Origin: Aquanectria penicillioides
Taxonomy: Eukaryota > Ascomycota > Sordariomycetes > Hypocreales > Nectriaceae
Length of the DNA stretch: 64,000 nucleotides
Assembly (NCBI GenBank): GCA_003415625.1
Contig: PYIU01000006.1
Span: 3,162,001-3,226,000 of the forward strand
Reading direction: 5' to 3'
Positions 21,250 to 32,829 of the stretch are shown piece by piece. Below the pieces are notes generated by a model, which made no database searches, had not been told where the DNA came from, and saw nothing but the letters and a program-made list of their open reading frames with translations. The translations under genes and the position numbers were made by a program. Position 1 is the stretch's first letter. Each line of letters begins with the position of its first letter.

Positions 21250-24200
21250 ATGGATATGGACATGCCTCCGGCGCCGACGCCGCCCGTCAACAGCATGAAC
21301 ATGGGCGCGTCCAACTCGGATCGCACTGCAAACCTGCTGAACCTGCTCAAGTTCAGCGGCGCGGGTGCCTCGCAGCTGCAGAACCAGGCTGCGCGCGAGA
21401 ACCCGGCCCAGCAACAACAGTACCAGCAACCACAGCAGCCCCAGCCTCCGCAGCAGCAGTATCAACAGAACCAGTATCAGCATCAGCTTCCGCATCTGCC
21501 GCAGCAGCCCCAACCGGCCGTCTCCCAAAGATTCCAGGCTCCCATCCACCAGCCTGCCCCATCCGCCGCCGATCCGACCGGTCTGCTCGCCGCTTTGATG
21601 CGAGGCGCTCAAGATGCCGATGAGCCCAAGGCCGCCCCGCCGCCGCCGCCGCCGCCTGCCCAACAGCCTCCCAGCCAGTTTGGCAACGGCTCGCCGCCTC
21701 CCGATACTCGATCTTACCTGCTCAACCTGCTCAATCGGCCCAAGCCCAGCCAGGGTGACCAACCACTGCTGACCGAGTCCTCGCGATCCACCAACCTGAC
21801 TCCCCAGTCTCCCGAAAACACCTCCTCCGAGCCAGCTCGCCACTATGGTCAATACCAGCACCCGCCTCACCCGCCCATGGTCAATCCCTATCCTGTTCAG
21901 CAGTACCAGGTGGACCAGTACCCCGGTGAACAGCATCCTCAGTCGTATCCCCCGTCGCATCCTCCGTCGCAGGACCCCCCCGCCGATTTCCTCTACCAGC
22001 AACTGATGGGCACTCTGGCCCAGTCCTCGCCTCACAGCCAGCACAGCCAGAGCCAGCACAGCCAAGGTCACCCTGCCCAGTCTCCCAACGCCGCTGCCCC
22101 CTTCCAGATTCTCAAGAAGGACTCGCCGGCTGGTTCTCAGCACTACGACGGCAGCAATCCGACTTCTCCAAACATCCGCCGCAAGGCAACGCGCACCTCG
22201 TCTCTGCATTCGCATCCGTCGGTCAAGCAGACTCCTCCCACATCCGAGTTTGACAGCTACGTCTCTGTCGACAAGCACCGGGAGACGGTCTCCGAGGCCA
22301 TCAGCGACATCGCAGACAAGGCCGACCACGAAGCCCGTGAGGCCATTGGGCGAGCCGAGCATGAGCAGGTCCAGGCTGAGATCGCCGAAGACCTCGATGC
22401 CCTGATGGACGCCAGGACGGAAGAGGAGTTTGAGGAGAGCGCTCAGGCCGCCGCCAAGACAATCCAGTCGGACCTCGACCGCGACGAGAACGAGGGCGCC
22501 CTGGAAGAGGCCCTTCCCTCCGACGTCGCCGAGACCGTCCACGAGATTGTCGACGAGGCCGCCCAGGGCGTGGCCGACAGCTGGGAGAGCGCCGACCAGG
22601 ATGAGATTGTCGTCATCGAGGAGAAGGAGCCGTCGCCGGTCAAGGTCTTCAACTTCCCCATGAAGCCCTGGATCTCCATCACCCTTCTCGAGGAGGGCAC
22701 CGAGCCCCGGCCCCAGTTCCGCGACGAGGCCATCATGGACATTGCTCGCCTCAAGAAGGAGTTTGACCAGATCGACCGAAACCTATACACGGCTACAGAA
22801 AACTACATGGCCTACGGCATGTCCAAGCAAGGTGGTCTGCGTGTCATTCGCCAGGAGGATGGCAAGGACGCAAAGATCTTCACCGACACCAAGGACCGCA
22901 TCTTCAACGTTGCCATGTCTGTCACGCCCTCGGACCACACCGGCGCCCACCGCGAGGCTATTATCGGAACTGGCATTAGCGGTACCGTCTACTGGGTCCA
23001 GATCAAGGACGGCGAGAAGGACCACATCGAGGATGCCCACCTTGAGCAGTACGGCTTCGCCCTGCCTCCGATGCCTTCTCAGGACGGAGACGCCCCCGGC
23101 GGCGTCCTCAAGACGCGCGCCCGCACCTCGACTATCCACCCTGAGTACTTTGCCGTCGGCCGCGGCAAGTCCATCAACATCATCTGGCCCTCGTACATTC
23201 TGCAGAACAACCTCCTCAAGGACGGCCACGACCGCGTCGTCGACACGGAGACGCTCTCCAAGCAGTGCTCCCTCAAGATCAACACAGGCAAGGCCGGCAA
23301 GGACTTTACGTTCAGCCAGGACGACAGCGTCATTGTCTCCCTTGACAAGTCGGGTCGGGTCAAGTTCTGGGACGTTCGTGACCTGACCGCCGTCAAGGAG
23401 GGCTCGGATCCCCGCGCTCCCATGCCCGCTCAGACTTCCCTCGAGGTCAAGGAGCCCTTGATGACCTTGGCTAGCACACCGGAGGGCGAGAAGGCCTGGC
23501 CCACGTCGGTCCTCCTCCTTGACAAGCAGCGCCCTTACCAGAAGCGGTGCGCCCTGCGCTACATGATTGTTGGTATGAAACAGAACCACACCCTCCAGCT
23601 TTGGGATCTGGCTCTCGGCAAGCCCGTCCAGGAGTTCAACCTCCCCCACAGCAAGGAGTCGGACGCCGTCTGCAGCGTCATGTACCACTCGGCTACCGGC
23701 ATGATCGTCATCGGCCACCCCACCCGCAACTCCATCTACTTTGCCCACCTGTCGGCCCCCAAGTACAACCTCAAGAGCGTTTCCCAGGCCGAGTACATCC
23801 AGCGCCTCGTCGCGCAGGACTCCTCGATCCCCCAGCCGGATAGTACCGCTGTCATCAGTGGAGTCAGGGAGTACTCGTTTGCGAACCGCGGCATCCTGCG
23901 CAGCCTCGACATCCTCTGCAACCCTGCCATGGTCCAGGACGCCGACGAGCCCACATTGTTTGAGCTCTACGCCATGCACTCCAAGGGCGTGGCCTGCCTG
24001 CTCATCAAGCAGAACGAGCTCGGCTGGTCCAAGGACAACAAGGTTCTGGAGGCCGTCGACGCCGTCGAGCAGGGCGTCGTGACTGTTTCCAAGCTCAAGT
24101 CGCCCCAGCCTGCCGAGCCCAACGGCGAGGGCGTTCCTCCCGTCCGCGTCGTCAACCGAGGAATCCCCAAGGAGGCCATCCCCGCCGCTTCCCAACCCGA

Positions 24201-25947
24201 GACACCCCATCGCGGACCGGAGGCTGCCGCTCCCACCAAGCCCAAGAACGAGCCGAAGGAGGCTGAGACGCCTGTCCAGTCGGCCAAGGAGTCGCAGTCC
24301 GAGAAGCCGGAGCGCAAGTCTCGTAAGAAGAAGAACGCTGCCAAGGAGGACGCGACCACCAACGGCAACACTCCTCGCACGAAGGAGCCCAAGGCCGTCG
24401 CCGCCGCCACTGTTTCCCAGGAAACGTTTGACCAGGCCATCTCCGGCCTCGAGTCGCGCCTCCGGGACAGCATGTCGGACACTCTCAAGACCTCTCTCGG
24501 CAACCTCAACAAGAAGATTGACGACGGCGTTCGCGAGCGGGACGAAAACTTCCACAACCACCAGCTCAAGATGCTGGACATGGTTTCCGAGGTTCTGAAC
24601 GAAAACACCCAAAAGGTTCTGGAGGCTCTCATCCACCACCAGTTTACCGACGTCATGATTCCCGCCATCGGTGAGAAGGCAGGCGAGGCTGTCACCGACC
24701 TGCTCAACAACAAGTTGCAGCCCCACGTCTCCACGTCCGTCCAGAAGGAGATACAGAGCTCACTGCCTCACGCCCTCAACCGGTCCCTGCGCTCCGGCGA
24801 CTTCATCAACGCCATTTCGGATCGCGTCGGTAGCGCCGTCGCCAACACCGTGCAGCAGGAGGTCCTGGCCACCCTGACCCAGCGGCTCACCCCTACCTTC
24901 ACCACCATCGCCACCCAGGCTTCGCAGCGGGTTGCCGGCGAGCTTCACCAGCAGTACCACGATCAGTTCGAGCACATGAAGGCCCAGCACGTGGCCGATG
25001 CTAACAAGATCGACCAGCTACTGTCATACGTCACTCGCCTGACCGACATGGTTTCGACCATGGCTGCCTCCCAGTCTGCTCTCCAGGCCGAGTTCCTCAA
25101 GTTCAAGCAGCAGCCTCCTGTCCACGAGTTGCCCGGTGTCCCCGGCCCTCAGAACCCCAGCCACCACATGCCTCACTACTCGGGCGCGCCCAGTAACGCC
25201 GGCAGCTACAACGCCAGCCAGGCGCCTAGCAACCAGCAGTACATGGGTAGCCCTCAGTACGTCCGAGGCCACCAGCAGCTGAGCAGCCCCCAGGCGTCCG
25301 CTCCCGCGTCCGACTACGTTGCCCCCACCAACAACGTTAACGCGCTCGCCGGCGCCTATGCCAACCAGATGAGCAAGTCCGAGACGGAGGCCGACCATGA
25401 CTTGCTACAGCGAATCCGACTCATCGAGCAGGCCATTCAGGAGGGCCGCTACCAGGATGCCATGATCCAGTGGATCCAGAGCGGCCGCGAAGAGGAAATC
25501 TTCCACAGATGCCTCAGTCGATTCCCCCCCACCAAGTTTGAGAGTCTGCCGCCGCTCATGCTGCTCGTTGTCATTGCTACGATTTCCAAGGATCTCCGAC
25601 CCAGCCCCCGCCTCAAGGAGGAGGTTGAGTGGATCGAGGTGGCTCTGCGCGCCTTTGCCGAAAACCTACCGGCCTTTGTAAGTCCAACCCCACCACGCGA
25701 ACGCCGCCGTCCAAACACGACTAACAGGTTGCAGGAATGGGAGCAGCACGGTTCCAGGGATGTGATGAGAAGCACCTCCCAGACTATGCAACTCCTCATT
25801 GGTCGCGTCCAACCGCTTCTCGGCGGCATTCAAGACGGCTTCCCGACCGACCCCTTCCTGGTCAACGTCGAGAAGGTCAAGCTTGAGTGGATTGTGCGAA
25901 CCTCTGAGCAGGTCCTCGAGTCCTTTGCCGCGAGACGCTACGAGTAA
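21250..25947 (+). CDS. EDC4/Ge-1/Pdc1-like mRNA-decapping scaffold
   Basis: Scaffold of the Dcp1-Dcp2 decapping complex in P-bodies. The start is ATG 21250 in a good context (CAACATGGA). One intron near the end (25678-25734, 57 nt, GTAAGT..GCAG with GACTAAC) leaves a 1546-residue protein. Layout: Gln/Pro-rich disordered N-terminus to about residue 380, containing three leucine-rich helical motifs (NLLNLLKF at about 28-35, GLLAALMRG near 113, YLLNLLNRP near 155); a WD40-type domain from about 480 to 940; a Lys/Glu-rich linker; a long helical/coiled-coil region from about 1050 to 1260; and a conserved C-terminal helical domain (LLQRIRLIEQAIQEGRYQDA and after). Domain order and length fit EDC4, and the C-terminal domain is the family's most telling part. 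The reading frame is intact throughout. Confidence 0.9.
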   Translation: MDMDMPPAPTPPVNSMNMGASNSDRTANLLNLLKFSGAGASQLQNQAARENPAQQQQYQQPQQPQPPQQQYQQNQYQHQLPHLPQQPQPAVSQRFQAPIHQPAPSAADPTGLLAALMRGAQDADEPKAAPPPPPPPAQQPPSQFGNGSPPPDTRSYLLNLLNRPKPSQGDQPLLTESSRSTNLTPQSPENTSSEPARHYGQYQHPPHPPMVNPYPVQQYQVDQYPGEQHPQSYPPSHPPSQDPPADFLYQQLMGTLAQSSPHSQHSQSQHSQGHPAQSPNAAAPFQILKKDSPAGSQHYDGSNPTSPNIRRKATRTSSLHSHPSVKQTPPTSEFDSYVSVDKHRETVSEAISDIADKADHEAREAIGRAEHEQVQAEIAEDLDALMDARTEEEFEESAQAAAKTIQSDLDRDENEGALEEALPSDVAETVHEIVDEAAQGVADSWESADQDEIVVIEEKEPSPVKVFNFPMKPWISITLLEEGTEPRPQFRDEAIMDIARLKKEFDQIDRNLYTATENYMAYGMSKQGGLRVIRQEDGKDAKIFTDTKDRIFNVAMSVTPSDHTGAHREAIIGTGISGTVYWVQIKDGEKDHIEDAHLEQYGFALPPMPSQDGDAPGGVLKTRARTSTIHPEYFAVGRGKSINIIWPSYILQNNLLKDGHDRVVDTETLSKQCSLKINTGKAGKDFTFSQDDSVIVSLDKSGRVKFWDVRDLTAVKEGSDPRAPMPAQTSLEVKEPLMTLASTPEGEKAWPTSVLLLDKQRPYQKRCALRYMIVGMKQNHTLQLWDLALGKPVQEFNLPHSKESDAVCSVMYHSATGMIVIGHPTRNSIYFAHLSAPKYNLKSVSQAEYIQRLVAQDSSIPQPDSTAVISGVREYSFANRGILRSLDILCNPAMVQDADEPTLFELYAMHSKGVACLLIKQNELGWSKDNKVLEAVDAVEQGVVTVSKLKSPQPAEPNGEGVPPVRVVNRGIPKEAIPAASQPETPHRGPEAAAPTKPKNEPKEAETPVQSAKESQSEKPERKSRKKKNAAKEDATTNGNTPRTKEPKAVAAATVSQETFDQAISGLESRLRDSMSDTLKTSLGNLNKKIDDGVRERDENFHNHQLKMLDMVSEVLNENTQKVLEALIHHQFTDVMIPAIGEKAGEAVTDLLNNKLQPHVSTSVQKEIQSSLPHALNRSLRSGDFINAISDRVGSAVANTVQQEVLATLTQRLTPTFTTIATQASQRVAGELHQQYHDQFEHMKAQHVADANKIDQLLSYVTRLTDMVSTMAASQSALQAEFLKFKQQPPVHELPGVPGPQNPSHHMPHYSGAPSNAGSYNASQAPSNQQYMGSPQYVRGHQQLSSPQASAPASDYVAPTNNVNALAGAYANQMSKSETEADHDLLQRIRLIEQAIQEGRYQDAMIQWIQSGREEEIFHRCLSRFPPTKFESLPPLMLLVVIATISKDLRPSPRLKEEVEWIEVALRAFAENLPAFVSPTPPRERRRPNTTNRLQEWEQHGSRDVMRSTSQTMQLLIGRVQPLLGGIQDGFPTDPFLVNVEKVKLEWIVRTSEQVLESFAARRYE

Positions 25948-27199
25948 TCGCCGGGTGAGAGCCTTGACCGTTGGTCACTAATGAATGAACGATGTACATC
26001 AGTTGGACTTCACATAGGGGGCTTTGGTGACGTGCGAGCAACATTGCATTACTAGTGGATCTTTCTTTGCGCGTCTTGTTTTTCGTCGGTCGTCTCGGAT
26101 GATTGTGGACGCTTTCGACGATGCAATGATACCCCAGAGGGGGAGAGGAGTGGAGATGGACATGTATGTTTCTTAGTGTACGTGATACAGGCGGGTAAAG
26201 TGACGAGTTTAGGTCATGTTGTGTGAAGCGTAACGCGGAGCTGTGATTTCGATTTCTTTTGTTCAATGATGCTTGCTAGATGAAGACACGACAGTTCTTG
26301 AGATGTAAAAAGGGCGGAGGCGTGCGCGTGCACAATGTATAATTGTAGCTATGTGATGGTATTGGGCAATGTTCAGAGGTCAGCACCTGCAATGACCAAG
26401 ATCGCTTCCTTGAAAGCCAACCATGAGCCTCGACGTAATCCTAGGCAATGCCTGATGCATGATTGCTACAATGAGCAACCCACGAGGCTAACAATTCGGC
26501 CAACCGAGCCAACCGAGCTAACGCCAGGTTGTGCCGCAGCAGTTGGTCTTCTCACTCACTCATGATTGAATGGAGCCTGCAGCCGCGATGAGCCTCGCAG
26601 CTGAGCTATCCCATCAATTTCATAAAGCAGAGCTATGTCTGGCAACGTTCAGTGCAAGGAGTTGAACGCGCTGTTCGTTAGTCATGCCTCGTATCCGTCC
26701 CTGACCTGAGGCACTCGTTCTGCATGAGACTCACCACGTGATAACCGTTCACAATGCCTTCAACTCTAACCTTCTTTCAACGTCTCTTCCTCGAACCAAC
26801 ATGAAGGCTCGTTCGTCGCGTGGCGTCGCGAGGTTAATCCCGGTTCTCGGCCGGACAAATAGCCAGCTAACTACCGAGCCGCGTCTCCACCCTGCTTCAG
26901 CCGCCAAGCCATCAACACGGGATATGTCCAAATTCGGCGACATTGGGGCCGAGAAAGCGGGTGCGGCTACGGCTGCGGCTCCCCTTCTCTAACGTCGGCG
27001 ATTAGTCTCGAATCAGGTCATGGCACAAGCAGGGGAAAAAAGATTAAATTTTGATCACGCGACAGTGCATTAGATCCGATTGAACCATTTCGAATGTGCA
27101 TTGGGTATCCGGTCCCTCTCTATCCAGCCAAGTCTATGCCCGTGTCCGTTGCTAAATGCACGCCGGCATCATTCCCAAAACGCAAGATGTGCTTTTTTA
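25948..27199. other. Intergenic, 1.25 kb, between convergent genes
   Basis: Holds the 3' ends of EDC4 and the PAP2 gene. Short open frames occur (for example 26738-26992) but show no recognisable family, splicing or domain. I see nothing else. Confidence 0.55.
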
Positions 27200-28336
27200 T
27201 TACAGAGCCTTGGGGGTGCTTCTCGTCGTTGCGGGATCAACCAGCTCCAGCCGGTTGATCAGGGGCGCAAAAACCCAGTCCTGGACGGGCTTGAGAATCA
27301 GCACAATCTCGTTAATCCTCCACCCGAGGAAGGGGACCATGGCACCAATCATGGCGTCCATCAGGAAATGGTTGGCCGTCGAAACGATGGTGAGGAGCAT
27401 CGCTGCCGGCCACAGGGGGGCGATGATGCGCATGAAGCGGTGAGGGGAGAACTGGATCAAGCAGACGGCAAAGAACAGCGCGGTGCCAAAGTGCAAGCTT
27501 GGCATAGCGGCAATGGTCAGCTGGAAACGGTTGTTGTTCAAGGCGCCACCGGTGTTGGCCTTGGTGTGGAGGATGTCGATGAATCCGTAGTCCGGGGGCA
27601 GCAAGCGGGGGGGCGAGCATCGCCACAGGGTGAGAATGACGAAAGCGATGGCATTGTCGGCGGCAATGGTACGACGGATACGCTGAAAGGTGGCGGGCGG
27701 CAGAAAGGTGTAGATGTAAACGAGGAAACAGATGCCGACGCTGATGTGGGAGTAGTAGATGTTGGCAAGGAAAGGCACTAGCCATGTTTGGGAGTTCATG
27801 ATGTACGCCTGGAACCGTTGTTCGACGTCGATGCCGAAGAAGCCCTCGATGGACAGAATCTGGATGGCATGGTCACGGGCTTTGTTGAATACGGACTCGT
27901 TGCCGGCAATCATTCGAGCGGAAAAGGCCCTGAGAAGTTGGTAAATCCTGGAGAGTGTTAGCAGGTTGCCCGCGTTCCATTGGGCAGCCATCATTACCAG
28001 TAAGTCATGTTCCAATACCAGATTTCGATCAAGAACGGGTACGCGTTGAAGAAGCGGGAGAGGAGTCGGAAGAAGACGTTGGGGGTCTTGCTGGCGGGGA
28101 TCTCGGAGTGGATGACGGTTGGCTTCAGGGGAGGAGATGCGTCAGTGTATCGTTCGCCGGACTCGAGGTCATTGCGGAACGAGGATTGCGATAGAGGCTG
28201 GCCCCCACGGCGTCGGTTGATGAGGCATCCTGCGGTGAAAGCCAGCACAATGACTGGACTGTTAGCAAGCGAGCGGACGAGAAGCCATGGCGAACTCACA
28301 GGCTGGCTCGAGAAAGGTCCTCATGCAGACAACCAT
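27200..28336 (-). CDS. PAP2-family integral membrane phosphatase/phosphotransferase
   Basis: Three exons: 28336-28300, 28253-27998 and 27947-27200, with introns of 46 and 50 nt (GTGAGT..CAG and GTAATG..CAG, both with GCTAAC/TGCTAAC branch sites). The 346-residue product has an N-terminal membrane segment (FIVLAFTAGCLI), a WYWNMTYW motif before a second segment, and several more hydrophobic helices. PAP2 active-site motifs are visible: AMPSLHFGTALFF (motif C2) and STANHFLMDAMIG (motif C3, with the catalytic His). This arrangement resembles the fungal AUR1/inositolphosphorylceramide-synthase-like branch, which works on lipid or lipid-linked phosphates. The exact substrate cannot be told. The start was chosen as the first ATG (28336) giving an in-frame first exon. 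Confidence 0.8.
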
Positions 28337-31300
28337 GATGAATAGTCTGGAGTTGCCAAATGAGGTCGATGACAATTACGACATCGACTGGTAAACACCA
28401 ACAATAACAAACGGAATGGAACTGTGGAAAGGGATTGGATGAACGGGCGTCGAAAGGATGGACGAAAAGGAAGGACGGGTAATTATGTAGGAGGAAGGAA
28501 TACGAATCGAATGACGGATGGAAGCAAGGCACAGTCAAGACAAGAAAACAGACACGAGACAGGAACGAAACATGAGCACGGAGGCTCACTGCCTGCCTAT
28601 GTAAGAAACAGCGCCCGTCCGATATAGACAGCGGCTCTCGCAGAATGGTACTGCGTGCGTACGTACATCGCGGAGAGCGGAGCGGACACCTGGTAGGCGC
28701 CTGGTGGGCACCGCAACCACAAGGATACCACAAGGATACCACAAGGATACCACAAGGATACCACAAGGATGCCTCGAGGATGCATCAAGGATGGCTGGGG
28801 GGGTCGGCGGAGGGAAGAGAGCTAATAATAAAGCCCATCATCAAGCTCATCTGCTTCCGGGGATCCAATTGTTACACTTTTTGCATGCAACCAGATCCGC
28901 CCCAGGGTGGACAGCAAGGCTTGTTGAGGATACGGGAGCCCCGGGGTGTCCTATGGTGCCAAGGGTGGCGATGGGGATGGTGATGATGGGGATTGGGGGA
29001 GGCGGACCGGGGGTGCCAATTGTCAGCCCGCGAGCCCGGGTTTGACACATAGGGACAGCGAGAGATTCGCAGCGCGTCCGAGTTTCACACGGGGTTGAGG
29101 CAGACTCCGGAGCACAACGTAGCGTAGCACAACGCAGCAGTCGACGGCATCGCAGTCCGCCGGACACTCGGGCATGAGACGGACAAGGGGTACGGGTACA
29201 CACGTATTTGCCTGGCTGGCTATCCGCGTACCGAGACTTCCACGTGCATAATTTCCTAATTGGGTAATAACCTAGGTTCCATGTTCTCACATGGTGGGTC
29301 CCGTTCGCTCTGGGCCATCCACAGGGCGCCGTGGGCCTCGTCCCAGGACACATTGATGCCCATCGCCCGCTACAGCCCAGCGCGCGCACCCACTACACGG
29401 CAGCCGGCACCCCCCTCCCCTTAATGCTCCGTGCATCACATCGAATCACTGAGAGCGAGGCGCCCAGCACCCTCAGGGCTGTACAATTGTGCCGCAGGGA
29501 GGCATCTCGGGCCTGCGCTATGTGACGGCTTCACCCCAGATGGCATCCCGCTGCCAAGTATCAGGGCAGCCCAAGGGGGCGCGAGGGGAGCTAGATCCCA
29601 TCCTTTAGATCCCCCCTGGCCTGCGGCAAGGTCGGCGCAGTGCCGTCGGGACTGGTGTGCCGATGTATGTCTTTTGCGATATTGGGAGCTTGGGTGGTAG
29701 GTAACAGGCAGGGAGCCTGAGCTGAAGAACGAATGCTCCTAGGCCTCGCTGCGGTATGTCGCATGCGACTGACCGGACCCAGGCTCGCGGGTGCTGAACG
29801 TTGGTTGCTGGATGCCTCGGGTCTCGGGAAGGGTCCAAGTGTCTCTCCTAATCATACGCGTCGGGTTTGGGCTCGCGCAAATTTTTCAACGGCCGCCGAT
29901 TGTTAAAACGCCGTGTCGGAGGCGGACTTGTCAGAGCTGCGATGCTTTGTGGTGTGGCATGCGTGTGTGCTTGGCAAATGTATGCAGGCTGGGAGTGGTG
30001 GGTATAGCAGGCGGAAGAAAGCAACAGCCGGGTGCCAATGTGAGCCGGAGTTTCCTTTTCTTTGTCTCACTCCTTCCTTCCTGCCCTGCTCTCTCGCACA
30101 GGTCCTCCCACAGGTCCTCGCACAGATATCCTCTCCTGCCAAGTGTTTCGTCCCCCTTTACTCTTTTCCCCACGACGCATTTGCCGTGATGCCACGGTCA
30201 GGATGTTGCATCCCAGGAATGACACGTTTTCCGGGGGTAGATCAGCGAACCTAGCCTGGTGACGATGGTGGTGGGAAAGCCCCATATTAGCCGGTCAGAG
30301 CGAGACACGCACAGAGCGAGCGAGCACACAAAGACAGGAAACACAGACGAACCACACCCATCTCTAAACGGCTCGAGCCAACAGCACACACGCGGTGACA
30401 AGTTGTTGGCGTCTCGGAACTCAACGCCGTCGCACAAACGCCGGGGTCTCGTACTTGGTGCGCGGATACATGTGCCCAACTCGTTGTACGCGGGATGCGA
30501 CGGATTTGACAAGTCCGAGCAATGCGAGGCTCAGCCACGACGGCTCCCATCTCATCTGACCGCTGCGGATATTATGGTTATCTTGTTTGATCAGTTTGAT
30601 CCATCCAAGGCTAGTCGAGCCCGCCGGCGAATAGTGTCCTCCAGGTGACCGTCATCGTTTTGACTTCATCATTTAGAGTATCAGGTTAGGACACATTTGC
30701 TCTCAACTCCGACGGCTTTTGTCATCGGCCTCGGCTTCTCTCTGTCCCCGTCGCATCGTCTCGTCTCCGTCAACCCGCTTCTTCAAATTCCGCTCCCCGA
30801 CGGCGTCCGCGGGGGATGGCCAAGTGCGCATCCTGGCCCATCCCGGCGGGCCACCCTCATTAAACACCCGTGTTACCCCTTGCCTGATGGGGCCCTCGCA
30901 TGCCACCAATACTGCTTCGGGCACATGCCTAAGCTTTTTTTTTACTAGAAAAGGCTTATTTGTTCCTCGACGTCCGGATACCACGGAATCCAAATGTCGG
31001 TCTTGTCTAACCATCTCATGTTGTGGTCTGACCAGATGCACAGCAGTTCTCCCGTTGCCAAACAAAAAATCTCCAAGCACCTCCCCGTCCCCCAGATCTG
31101 AGACGACGAAACAGCCTTGGTAGATAGGCCACCTGTGGAGCTTCAGTTGACGCATACGCACACGCACACATGGGCATCCACAGCTGGGGTTGACGCTCAG
31201 GTCCGGGCACAGAAAAGCTTGACTTGCCCACCAAGCTCATCACAGAAGCATGAAAGGGAACTGTCGATCGGCTCATACGTGGACGGCCCTTTGTTACGCA

Positions 31301-31631
31301 ATGGCGTGCGTGTGCCTTGTCGAGACACCATCGCACCCCCGTCCTCACGACATGCCAACGTCAGCTTAAGGGCTTGTCGATCAAGGAGACGAGAATACCG
31401 CTCTGCCAAACCCCATGTTTCACTACTCCGTTTCTTTTTTCCTTGTAAAGGCGGATTTAACGCACTGCGTACAGATCCACAACCCATAGCCACAGTCAAA
31501 TCTCACTCGCAGATGCACAGGTAAGCCACCGACAAGCTCGGCCGCAACCTCTTGCCGAAACGCGCGTCCGCTCCTTGGCTCTGCCAACCACGTCTCGCTT
31601 CACTATCCTCTATTCACTTTCTATCTTGCAA
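28337..31631. other. Gene-poor stretch, 3.3 kb, GC-normal
   Basis: Between two minus-strand genes. It includes the upstream region of the PAP2 gene, a minisatellite (28717-28793) and many short open frames on both strands, none with a recognisable protein family, splice structure or conserved motif. It might hold long leaders or a non-coding RNA; nothing in the sequence proves that. Confidence 0.5.
28717..28793 (+). repeat. 11-bp minisatellite
   Basis: Seven tandem 11-bp units of CCACAAGGATA. The first four are identical, the fifth ends in G, and the last two are diverged (CCTCGAGGATG, CATCAAGGATG). Confidence 0.9.
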
Positions 31632-32829
31632 CTACTTGTCTGCCACCTTGACCACCACCTTGCCAAAGTGCGAGCCGCTGGACAAGAACTTGAACGCCTC
31701 GTTGGCCTCCTCCAGCGAGAACACCTTGCTCACCATGGGCTTGATCTTGTGGGCCTCGTAGAACTTGACCATCTCCTCGAACCTGTCCTTGGGACCGTTG
31801 AGGATGCCCTTGAGTGTCACGTTACGCCGCAGCGCCAGCACGTTGACGTTGAGCTGCTTGGCGCCCGGCGCGTCCTCGTCCTCCTTGCCCGACAGGTAGC
31901 CCACGCAGTTGATCAAGCCGCCAAACTTTACGCACTCGAAGCTCTTGCGCAACGTTCTCGCCCCGCCCGTCTCGAAGATGACGTCAACTCCCTTCCCGTC
32001 CGTCTTCTCCAGCACCGGCTGTTGCCATTCCAGTAGGTCCGGTAGTTGATGCCGTGGTCGGCGCCCAGCTCCTTTTGTGCCCGTTCCAGCTTCTCGTCCG
32101 ACGACGATGTGATGATGGCCGTCAGGCCTGCCGCCTTGGCGATCTGTAGCCCAGCAATCGACACACCTCCCGTGCCCTGCAGCAGAACCGTCTCCTTACC
32201 GTTGGCTGGCTGCCCGAGGGGCCGCATGCCGTTGATGCACATCCACGCCGTCACCGACGCAATGGGCAAGCAAGCCGCCTCCTCGTCGGCCATGTACTCG
32301 GGACCAGCACCAGAGACTCGGCCTTGAAGCAGCGGTACTCTGTCAGCACGCCGGGGAGCGGCAGGCCCAGCCCGCTTGCCATGTCCTCTTCGGTGATTTG
32401 GCCGGTAAGGTGGCTCTGGTTAAAGATGGACATGACGCGGGCACCCGGCTTAAGCAGCTTGGACTTGCTGTCTACGATAATACCGCACATGTCTGAGCAG
32501 GGGACCAGGGGCTCCGCGTCTTGAATTGAACTGTGGTGGTTGTAATCGCCCATGACGACTAACAGATGCACACGGGTTAGCAGCACGCACAGATATTGTA
32601 AAAATCACTCGGCCGTCATCTCACCCTCAGTGTCACGATAGTTGAGGCTCACGGCCAGTACCTTGACTAGGACCTCGCCATCCTGCGGCTCTGGCAGCTT
32701 GGCCTCGCCAAACTTGAGGTTGTCGATGCCGTCCTGGCCTGTGGTCCACTGCCGGGTGACGTCCGGGAGCGGCATGGCGGGGGCTGGGTTGTTTCGGAAC
32801 GGGAGGATGGATTGGATGAAGCTGGTCAT
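31632..32829 (-). CDS. MDR-superfamily NAD(P)-dependent oxidoreductase; two apparent 1-bp deletions
   Basis: Medium-chain dehydrogenase/reductase of the quinone-oxidoreductase/alcohol-dehydrogenase type. Exon 1 is 32829-32625 and exon 2 is 32558-31632, with a 66-nt intron (GTGAGA..GTTAG with GCTAAC). Features: GroES-like N-domain ([13 protein letters not shown], then [13 protein letters not shown]), nucleotide-binding [17 protein letters not shown], and a C-terminal FGKVVVKV end typical of the family. The exon 2 frame changes twice, near 32300-32302 (a run of three G on the plus strand) and near 32033. One added base at each gives 1134 coding nt (377 residues) and joins the conserved blocks smoothly. 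Zinc-binding Cys clusters are not evident, so it is probably zinc-independent. The start could alternatively be the Met at MPLPDV, 18 residues on. Confidence 0.8.

Noticed and set aside
22783..24726. 647-codon open frame antisense to the EDC4 gene
   Set aside because: It is a shadow of the plus-strand gene in GC-rich codons; its Leu/Val/Gly-rich composition and lack of domains show it is not real.
26738..26992. 84-codon plus-strand open frame between EDC4 and PAP2 genes
   Set aside because: No domain, no homologue I recognise, no splice context; not supported as a gene.
28717..28793. CRISPR-like array
   Set aside because: The repeats are directly adjacent 11-bp units without spacers, and the organism is a fungus.
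30703..31167. Overlapping frames of 130-155 codons on both strands
   Set aside because: Neither has a known motif or a credible start context, and overlapping frames on both strands suggest chance.
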